DNA of 64,000 nt from Sphingopyxis sp. LK2115 (lineage in GTDB: Bacteria > Pseudomonadota > Alphaproteobacteria > Sphingomonadales > Sphingomonadaceae): the NCBI RefSeq assembly GCF_014595975.1, contig NZ_JABWGQ010000060.1, positions 186,001-250,000 of the forward strand, read 5' to 3'. The notes below the pieces were generated by a model. The model searched no databases. It was not told where the DNA came from and worked only from the letters and a program-made list of their open reading frames with translations. The position numbers were made by a program, and so were the translations under genes. Below are positions 1-6,650 of the stretch, piece after piece (the stretch's first letter is position 1; each line of letters begins with the position of its first letter).

Positions 1-35
1 TGGCACTATGCTGGAGGACCACTAGAGCGCGTCGC

Positions 36-1829
36 TTGGTCGGGTTGCGGCGTGCTGCCGTCATCGCGCTCGCGTGCCTGTTGGGGACCGCAACGGGTCA
101 GGCGCAACCGCGATCCGGGCCGCCGCGTCAGCCCAATATCGTGATCTTCCTCGCCGACGACTGGGGCTTTTCGGACGTCGGTGCCTTTGGTTCCGAAATC
201 GCGACGCCGCATATCGACGCGCTGGCGCACGCAGGGATGCGCTTTTCCAACTTCCACGTCGCGGGTTCCTGCTCGCCGACGCGCGCGATGCTTCAGACCG
301 GGGTGATGAACCACCGCAACGGCCTCGGCAACATGCCCGAAACGATCCCCGACGCGCATCGGGGCAAGCCGGGCTATGACACGGTGATGAACCTGCGCGT
401 CGTGACGATCGCGCAACTGATGAAGGCGGCGGGATACCGCACCTACCTCACCGGCAAATGGCATCTGGGCGCCGATGCGAAGCGCCTGCCGCACGCGCGC
501 GGATATGACCGCGCGTTCAGCCTTGCCGATGCCGGCGCCGACAATTTCGAGCAAAGGCCGATCGAGGGGCTGTACGACAAGGCGAACTGGACCGAGAACG
601 GCAAGCCCGCGACCTTGCCCAGGGATTATTATTCGTCGGCCTTCGTCGTCGAAAAGATGATCGAATATATCGAATCGGATCGCGCGAGCGGCAAACCCTT
701 CTTCGCTTCGGTCAACTTCCTTGCCAATCATATCCCGGTGCAGGCGCCCGACAGCGACATCGCGCGCTATGCGGCGATGTACAGGGAGGGGTGGACGGCG
801 CTGCGCGCGGCTCGGGCGCGGCGCGCGGCGGCGCTTGGCATCGTGCCCGCGGGCGCGCCGATGGTGACGATGCCGACGACGCGCGACTGGCAGAAGCTGG
901 ACGACGACGAGCGTGCGGCGGCGGTGCGCGTGATGCAGGCCTATGCCGGCATGGCGACCGCGATGGACCGCGAGATCGGCCGACTGGTCGCGCACCTCAA
1001 GACCAGGGGCGATTACGACAATACGATCTTTGTCTTTCTGTCCGACAATGGCGCCGAACCGACCGATCCGTTCAGCTCGTTCCGCAACCGGCTGTTCCTG
1101 GGGATGCAATATGACCTTGCGACCGACAATATCGGGCGGCGGGGCAGTTTTTCGGCGATCGGAGCCAGCTGGGCGAGCGCGGCGGCGTCGCCTTTATCGG
1201 GTTATAAGTTCAGCGCGACCGAAGGCGGGCTGCGCGTCCCGCTGATCATCGCCTGGCCGGGGCATGGCGCGATTCAAGCGGGCGCGATCAGCGACGGGCT
1301 GGCGCATGTCACCGACCTTTTGCCCACGCTTGCCGAGCTGGCCGACGTGCCGCTGCACGATGGGCGATGGCAGGGGCGAAGCGTCGAGCCGATCACGGGG
1401 CGCAGCCTGGTGCCGATGCTGAAGGGGGGTGCGGGAAGCGTCCATGGCGACGCGCCGCTCGGTTATGAATTGTCGGGCAATGCCGCGCTGTTCCGCGGCG
1501 ATTACAAGCTGGTGCGCAACCTGCCGCCGACCGGCGACGGCAAATGGCGGCTCTACGACCTCAGCACCGATCCCGGCGAAACGCGCGACCTGTCGGCGGC
1601 GATGCCCGATCGATTCGCCGCGATGATGGCCGACTACCGCGCCTATGCAAAGGCGAATGGCGTGCTCGACATGCCCGCGGGCTATACGGCCGACGAGCAG
1701 ATCAACCGTTATGCGTGGGAGCAGCAGGGGCGCAAACGCGCGATCACGGCCGCGCTGTGGCTGGGCGGCGGGTTGATGGTGCTGGCGTTGCTGGTCTGGG
1801 GCTGGCGGCGGCGACGGGCGCGGGGGTAG
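36..1829 (+). CDS. Sulfatase (arylsulfatase-like), C-terminally membrane anchored
   Basis: Sulfatase-family hydrolase of 597 residues that would cleave sulfate esters in the cell envelope. The N-terminus is a signal peptide ending near AQA-Q. The metal-binding Asp pair is at residues 41-42 (FLADDWG), and the active-site motif C-S-P-T-R has its Cys at 79, the residue converted to formylglycine. A DNGAEPTDP segment follows near residue 340. The last 29 residues form a hydrophobic helix followed by an Arg-rich tail, so the enzyme probably stays attached to the inner membrane by its C-terminus. The start is a TTG at 36 (a second TTG is at 45) with GGAGGA upstream at 13-18. An open frame from the window edge stops at 23-25 and may be the end of an upstream gene. 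An FGE gene lies convergently just downstream. The substrate cannot be told from sequence. Confidence 0.85.
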   Translation: MVGLRRAAVIALACLLGTATGQAQPRSGPPRQPNIVIFLADDWGFSDVGAFGSEIATPHIDALAHAGMRFSNFHVAGSCSPTRAMLQTGVMNHRNGLGNMPETIPDAHRGKPGYDTVMNLRVVTIAQLMKAAGYRTYLTGKWHLGADAKRLPHARGYDRAFSLADAGADNFEQRPIEGLYDKANWTENGKPATLPRDYYSSAFVVEKMIEYIESDRASGKPFFASVNFLANHIPVQAPDSDIARYAAMYREGWTALRAARARRAAALGIVPAGAPMVTMPTTRDWQKLDDDERAAAVRVMQAYAGMATAMDREIGRLVAHLKTRGDYDNTIFVFLSDNGAEPTDPFSSFRNRLFLGMQYDLATDNIGRRGSFSAIGASWASAAASPLSGYKFSATEGGLRVPLIIAWPGHGAIQAGAISDGLAHVTDLLPTLAELADVPLHDGRWQGRSVEPITGRSLVPMLKGGAGSVHGDAPLGYELSGNAALFRGDYKLVRNLPPTGDGKWRLYDLSTDPGETRDLSAAMPDRFAAMMADYRAYAKANGVLDMPAGYTADEQINRYAWEQQGRKRAITAALWLGGGLMVLALLVWGWRRRRARG

Positions 1830-1995
1830 GCTTTTTTGGGATGTCGGCCGAGCGATAATCGGGGTGGCCGAAATCATTGCCGGCTTTGCGGTGGGCAGCC
1901 GTCGTGGCGCAAGCAAGCCGCGCGCCTTCAGGGAGGGGCCTTATGGCAGCAACCGGTCGCTTCCCGCCATTCCCGTCGTTGCTTGCGGCGCGGGC

Positions 1996-2916
1996 CTATT
2001 CCTTCGGCGGCGGGCGCGCCGTGTCGATCAGGCGAAAGCCGATATGGTCGGTGCCCAGGCTGCGTTCCTGGAACTGGCGTGCGGCCGGGCGATAGCGTGC
2101 GCAATAATTGGCGGCGCACAAAAAGCTGCCGCCCTTGATGACATTGCGTTCGCTGTCCGCCGCGCTCGTCGTCCATTCCCAGACATTGCCGATCAGGTCG
2201 TGGACGCCATGCGCATCCGCCGGAAAACAGGCGACCGGCGCGCGCCCGGTAAAGCCATCGGTGCCAAGGTCGCGAACGGGAAAGCTGCCCTGATAAAAAT
2301 TGGCGCGCGGCTTGCCGTCCTTGCCGACGGGACCATCGCGGTCGGCGCCGCCGGTCGCCGCGGCGAGTTCCCATTGCTCCTCGCTTGGCAGCGCCTTGCC
2401 CTTCCATTTGGCGAAGGCGAGCGCGTCCTCAAACCCTATCTGCACGACCGGATCGCGGTCGCGCCCGTCGATGTTCGTCGCGGGTCCCGCGGGGTGGCGC
2501 CACTCGGCGCCGACGACCCAGCGCCACCAGTTCGGGTTGCCGTCGGTCGGGGCGGTAAAGACCGCCGAGCCGGGGACGAGCATGTCGGGCGGCGCGCCGG
2601 GGATCGGCGGCGGGTCTTGCTCGGCGAGCGTCTTGTAACCCGTCGCACGGACGAACTCCGCGAAATCGGCGTTGGTCACCTCGTGCGTCGCCATCCAGAA
2701 GCCCGCGACGGTCACCTGGCGCGGTGGCCCCTCTTCGGGCAGCCGCGCGTCGGCGCCCATGGTGAAGGTGGCGCCGGGGATCCAGACATATTCCTGTGCC
2801 GGCATCGCGGGACATTCGGGGGACTTGGCCTGGGCCAGCGGCGGCGCGGCCTCGTCGCCGCACGCGGCGAGCGTGCCCGGCAGAAGCAGCGCAAGCAGCA
2901 TGGCGGCGCGGGTCAT
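1996..2916 (-). CDS. Formylglycine-generating enzyme (SUMF1/FGE family), predicted lipoprotein
   Basis: Converts the active-site Cys of Cys-type sulfatases to formylglycine, as both neighbouring sulfatases need. The 306-residue protein has the family pattern: WIPGATFTMG near the start, GNVWEWT near 250, then KGGSFLCAANYC, with the paired catalytic copper-binding cysteines at about 267 and 272, matching Cys336/Cys341 of human FGE, and a terminal GFRL. The chosen ATG overlaps the TetR stop as ATGA, so the two are translationally coupled; a longer frame would start inside tetR. The first 20 residues form a lipoprotein signal with an L-A-A-C box. That is odd for a bacterial FGE, usually taken to act in the cytosol, and suggests action in the envelope. 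Confidence 0.85.
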   Translation of the reverse strand: MTRAAMLLALLLPGTLAACGDEAAPPLAQAKSPECPAMPAQEYVWIPGATFTMGADARLPEEGPPRQVTVAGFWMATHEVTNADFAEFVRATGYKTLAEQDPPPIPGAPPDMLVPGSAVFTAPTDGNPNWWRWVVGAEWRHPAGPATNIDGRDRDPVVQIGFEDALAFAKWKGKALPSEEQWELAAATGGADRDGPVGKDGKPRANFYQGSFPVRDLGTDGFTGRAPVACFPADAHGVHDLIGNVWEWTTSAADSERNVIKGGSFLCAANYCARYRPAARQFQERSLGTDHIGFRLIDTARPPPKE

Positions 2917-3536
2917 TCGTCGGCCACCGTCGCCAGCAGCGCCTCGACCATATGCCCGATCACTTCGCCCGCGTCCTCTGCGGGCAGGCCCTGGTCGTGA
3001 CGCAGCGTGCGCCATGTGTGAAAGGAGAGCGTAGCGCACAGCGCCTCGACGGTGATGCGGTCGGTCAGCACGGGACCGGGGAGCAGGCGCAGGATCAGTT
3101 CGCGTTCGATCATCACGACGCGGCTATATTGCCCCATCAGAAAGGGCGACTGATAGCGCTTGATGTTCGCGGCGAGGCGGAAGGGCAAAGTCGTTTCAAA
3201 GACGCGGATACGGCGGCGGACGAGCTCGCGGACATTGGCGCGCCACGGCTGGTCGGGATAGGGCGCCATGATGATCGGCATCACGCGGTCGGTAACCGTC
3301 GCGGTGATCTCGGAATAGAGCGCGTCCATATCGTCGAAATGGCGGAATACGGTGCGCAGGCCGATGCCCGCTTCCTCGGCGACGCGCGCCGCGCTCGGCG
3401 ACAAATCGCCCGCGACGATCAATTCCATCATCGCCTCGACGATGCGCTTGTGGCTCGACCGGCTCCGCGCGCGGCGCCCGTCGATCCGCTCGGCGCCGCT
3501 GCGCGCCGCTTCCGATTTCCTCAGCCCGGTCGTCAT
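2913..3536 (-). CDS. TetR-family transcriptional regulator
   Basis: A 207-residue protein with an N-terminal TetR helix-turn-helix at about residues 28-75 (VAEEAGIGLRTVFRHFDDMD) and an all-helical ligand-binding domain after it. It is cotranscribed with the FGE gene (stop and start overlap) and divergent from the second sulfatase. The 123-bp gap between them carries a good palindrome, so the protein probably represses itself, the FGE gene and the sulfatase, with an unknown inducer that could be a sulfate ester or its product. The assignment to the family is clear; the ligand is not. Confidence 0.85.
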   Translation of the reverse strand: MTTGLRKSEAARSGAERIDGRRARSRSSHKRIVEAMMELIVAGDLSPSAARVAEEAGIGLRTVFRHFDDMDALYSEITATVTDRVMPIIMAPYPDQPWRANVRELVRRRIRVFETTLPFRLAANIKRYQSPFLMGQYSRVVMIERELILRLLPGPVLTDRITVEALCATLSFHTWRTLRHDQGLPAEDAGEVIGHMVEALLATVADE

Positions 3537-3594
3537 TGCGTTCCTCGCTGGCCCAGCGCGCCGCCGACGTCAAACGATCTTGCGCGTCGGCGAT

Positions 3595-3616
3595 TATAAT
3601 GACACATATAGTGTCA
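3595..3616. promoter_or_regulatory. Candidate TetR operator in the tetR/sulfatase divergent promoter
   Basis: A perfect inverted repeat TGACAC-ATATA-GTGTCA lies at 3600-3616, adjoining TATAAT at 3595-3600 on the plus strand. It is central in the gap between the divergent tetR and sulfatase genes. Arm length and position fit a TetR-type operator. The promoter elements are not clear enough to assign to one strand. Confidence 0.5.
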
Positions 3617-3659
3617 ATAGTTTCATGGCAAGCCGAAGCCGCGGGCGAAAGGGATGGGC

Positions 3660-5291
3660 ATGGCGAAAAAATGGGTCGTTCTGGGCACCCTGACGCTGGC
3701 AGCGGTGGGCGCCTATTGGGCTTATGACGCGAACAAATACCGTATCCCCGGCATCGTGCAGGACTGGCGCGACCCGGTGCAACCGAACCGGCAGGTCGCG
3801 TGGCAACAAGGGCCGACGGCGCCGCCGGAGGGCGAGCGGCCGCCGAACATCATCCTGATCGTCGCCGACGACCTTGGCTATAACGACATCAGCCTGAATG
3901 GCGGCGGCGTTGCGGGGATCGTCCAGACGCCGAATATCGACGCGCTGGCGCGCGAAGGGGTCCATTTCACCACCGCCTATGCCGCGAACGCGACCTGCTC
4001 GCCTTCGCGCGCGGCGATGATGACGGGGCGCTATCCAACGCGCTTTGGGTTCGAGTTCACCGCCGTGCCGATCGAGTTCGCCGAAAATCTGGCGCATGGC
4101 GAGGGTGTCGGGCCGCACCGGGCGATCTTTCACGACGAACTGGTGACCCCCGACATTCCGCCCTATCCCCAGATGGGCGTTCCGGCAAGCGAGGTGACGA
4201 TTGCCGAGGCGGTGAAGGCGGCGGGCTATCACACGCTTCACATCGGCAAATGGCATCTGGGCGAAGCGCCCGAGCTTCAGCCGCAGCGCCAAGGTTTCGA
4301 CGAAAGCCTCGCGGTGCTCGCGGGCGCGGCGATGTTCCTGCCGGAGGACGATTCCGATGCGGTCAACGCCAAGCTGCCGTGGGATCCGATCGACCGTTTC
4401 CTCTGGGCGAACCTGCGCCATGCGGTCACCTTCAACGGCAGCCAGCGCTTCGCCGCAAAGGGGCATATGACCGATTATTTCGCCGACGAGGCGATCAGGG
4501 CGATCGAGGCGAACCGCAATCGGCCTTTCTTCCTCTATCTGGCCTTCACCGCGCCGCACACGCCGCTTCAGGCGACGCGCGCCGATTATGACAGGCTCGC
4601 CGCGATCAAGGACCACAAGACGCGCGTTTATGGCGCGATGATCGCGCAGATGGACCGGCGGATCGGCGACGTGATGGCCAAGCTGAAAGAGGCCGGGATC
4701 GACGACAATACACTCGTCATCTTCACCAGCGACAATGGCGGCGCCTGGTATAACGGGATGCCAAAGCTCAACGCCCCGTTTCGCGGCTGGAAGGCGACTT
4801 TTTTCGAGGGCGGCCTGCGCGCACCCCTGTTCATGCGCTGGCCCGCGCGCATTGCGCCGGGGACCGTGCGCGCCGATGTGACCGGGCATCTCGACATCTT
4901 TGCCACCATCGCGGCGGCGGCGGGCGCGGCACTGCCCGAAGGCCGGACGATCGACAGCGAGAATATATTGGCCGGACCCGCGCGGCGGCCTGCGATGTTC
5001 TGGCGCTCGGGCGATTATCGCGCGGTGCGCGCGGGCGACTGGAAATTGCAGCTGACCAGGCGGCCCGAACGCGCGCGCCTCTATAACCTGGCCGCCGATC
5101 CGACCGAGCGGATCGACCTGTCGGCGCGCGAACCGGCCCGCGTCGCCGCGCTGCGCGCGATGATCGAAGCGCAGAATAAGGACATGGCCAGGCCGATCTG
5201 GCCGGGGCTGGTCGAAGGGCCGGTGCGCATCGACGTGCCGCTGAACGCGCCGTGGCGGGATGGGCAGGATTATATCTATTGGACCAACTGA
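3660..5291 (+). CDS. Sulfatase (arylsulfatase-like), N-terminally anchored
   Basis: Second Cys-type sulfatase of the cluster, 543 residues. An N-terminal hydrophobic stretch (residues 5-20) with no clear cleavage site looks like a membrane anchor. The metal-binding motif IVADDLGYND lies near residues 66-76, the formylglycine motif C-S-P-S-R has its Cys at 113 and is followed by TGRYPTRFG, and FTSDNGGAWYNG near 355 supplies more active-site residues. ATG 3660 is preferred because AAAGGG sits 6 bases upstream; ATG 3654 is in frame but leaves no spacing. It is divergent from tetR-FGE and probably co-regulated. It is distinct in sequence from the first sulfatase, so the two likely act on different positions or substrates. 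Confidence 0.85.
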   Translation: MAKKWVVLGTLTLAAVGAYWAYDANKYRIPGIVQDWRDPVQPNRQVAWQQGPTAPPEGERPPNIILIVADDLGYNDISLNGGGVAGIVQTPNIDALAREGVHFTTAYAANATCSPSRAAMMTGRYPTRFGFEFTAVPIEFAENLAHGEGVGPHRAIFHDELVTPDIPPYPQMGVPASEVTIAEAVKAAGYHTLHIGKWHLGEAPELQPQRQGFDESLAVLAGAAMFLPEDDSDAVNAKLPWDPIDRFLWANLRHAVTFNGSQRFAAKGHMTDYFADEAIRAIEANRNRPFFLYLAFTAPHTPLQATRADYDRLAAIKDHKTRVYGAMIAQMDRRIGDVMAKLKEAGIDDNTLVIFTSDNGGAWYNGMPKLNAPFRGWKATFFEGGLRAPLFMRWPARIAPGTVRADVTGHLDIFATIAAAAGAALPEGRTIDSENILAGPARRPAMFWRSGDYRAVRAGDWKLQLTRRPERARLYNLAADPTERIDLSAREPARVAALRAMIEAQNKDMARPIWPGLVEGPVRIDVPLNAPWRDGQDYIYWTN

Positions 5292-5325
5292 TCGCTACGT
5301 CCAACCGGAACGCTTCTGGCTGAAT

Positions 5326-5353
5326 CGTCATCCCGGCCATCGCCGGGATGACG
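5326..5353. repeat. Palindromic intergenic repeat / terminator-like hairpin
   Basis: Perfect 12-bp arms CGTCATCCCGGC and GCCGGGATGACG around a 4-base loop, 34 bases after the sulfatase stop. The same arms recur at 53998-54025 and, partly, at 46327. It may act as a transcription terminator, though no T-tract follows. The rest of the gap up to 5522 shows nothing else recognisable. Confidence 0.7.
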
Positions 5354-5522
5354 GGCGGCTGGGTTGCGTTGCGGTTCGCCCGATGCGCCGCTGGAGCGGC
5401 GAGCGTCTAATCAGGGCCATCGTCCCGTTCGCTCGACACCAACGGAGATGAAGCCTTGCCCATTCGGCGCAAGACGCTCTAGGCGCTTGTGAAACATCGC
5501 CGCTGCGCGTTAAGGGGCGGGG

Positions 5523-6530
5523 ATGGCACGGCGACCGGGGTCCAATGGCGGCGGCAACGCGCGCCCGACGATGGCGGACATCGCGAACGAACTCGGCCTG
5601 GCCAAGATCACCGTGTCGCGCGCGCTGTCGAACCCGGCGAGCGTCAAGGAAAGCACGCGGCGGCTGGTCCGCGAGACCGCCGAGCGCATGGGATACCGGC
5701 TCAACGTATCGGCGCGGAACCTGCGGCAACAGCGCACGCGCACGATCGCGGTGGTGATCGAAATGACGCCGTCGCACGAACGGTTGATGAGCGAGCCTTA
5801 CCCGCTGCTGCTGCTGGGCGGCATCCTGCAGGAACTGACCGCAGCGGGGCAGAATATGGTGCTGACGACGATTGACCTGTTCATTGCGGCGCCACCGTCC
5901 GCCGACGGGGTGATCCTGCTGGGGCAGGGGGTGCACGACGATGCCGCCGCGATGGTCGAGGCGACGGGGCTGCCCTATGTCGTGTGGGGCGCCGCACACG
6001 GCCCGCCGGAGCGCATCGTCGTCGGCAGCGACAATCGCGAGGGCGGGCGGCTCGCCGCAGAGCATCTGCTCGGCCGCGGTCGCCAAAGGCTCCTGTTCCT
6101 CGGCGATGCCGAACATGGCGAGGCCGAGGACCGGCTGCGCGGGTTCGAGGCGCGCGTCGCGACGTCGGACGCGGCGATCGTCGGCAATATCCCCTGCGCC
6201 TTCACCCTCGCTGCGGGACGCGCGGCGGTGGGGCCGCTGCTCGATGCACGGGGGCTCGATTTCGACGGCATTTTTGCGGCAAGCGACGCGATCGCCATGG
6301 GCGCGATCGAGGCGTTGCAGGCGCGCGGGCATAACGTGCCGGGCGACGTCTCGGTCGTCGGGTTCGACGATTCGCCGGGTGCCGCGCTCTTCTCTCCGCC
6401 GCTTACGAGCATCCGGCAGGACTGGGCGTTCGGCGGCGAGTTGCTGGCACAGAAGGTGCTCGCCAAGGTGGCGGGCCAGCCCGTCGAGTCGCGCGCGATG
6501 CCGGTGTCGTTGGTCACGCGCGAAAGCTGA
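5523..6530 (+). CDS. LacI-family transcriptional regulator
   Basis: 335 residues. An N-terminal LacI helix-turn-helix and hinge (residues about 16-60, MADIANELGLAKITVSRALS) is followed by a periplasmic-binding-protein-like sugar-sensing domain (GFDDSPGAALFSPPLTSIRQD near the end is typical). The gene is immediately upstream of a GH65 phosphorylase fusion, a TonB-dependent receptor and an MFS transporter. The gap between holds a strong palindromic operator with a central CG, as LacI-family proteins prefer. The likely role is a local repressor relieved by a disaccharide or its phosphorylated product. The ATG has an AAGGGGCGGGG stretch directly upstream. Confidence 0.9.
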   Translation: MARRPGSNGGGNARPTMADIANELGLAKITVSRALSNPASVKESTRRLVRETAERMGYRLNVSARNLRQQRTRTIAVVIEMTPSHERLMSEPYPLLLLGGILQELTAAGQNMVLTTIDLFIAAPPSADGVILLGQGVHDDAAAMVEATGLPYVVWGAAHGPPERIVVGSDNREGGRLAAEHLLGRGRQRLLFLGDAEHGEAEDRLRGFEARVATSDAAIVGNIPCAFTLAAGRAAVGPLLDARGLDFDGIFAASDAIAMGAIEALQARGHNVPGDVSVVGFDDSPGAALFSPPLTSIRQDWAFGGELLAQKVLAKVAGQPVESRAMPVSLVTRES

Positions 6531-6561
6531 AACAAGGGGATTTTTCGGGTTGCAGATACGG

Positions 6562-6615
6562 CTTTCCCGCAAAATGGTATCGATACCTTGACATCGATAC
6601 CATTTTGCGGGAAAG
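6562..6615. promoter_or_regulatory. Long palindromic operator region for the LacI regulator
   Basis: Two perfectly complementary 23-bp arms (6562-6584 and 6593-6615) are separated by 8 bases. Inside the left arm GGTATCGATACC (6576-6587) is itself a full palindrome with a central CG, typical of LacI-family operators; the right arm repeats ATCGATACC. A TTGACA (6588-6593) between the two could be a -35 element, so repressor binding would cover the promoter. As RNA the region would also form a very stable hairpin. Confidence 0.75.
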
Positions 6616-6650
6616 CAACGCCAAGAACGAAGGTCCGTGTCGCCTTCGTC

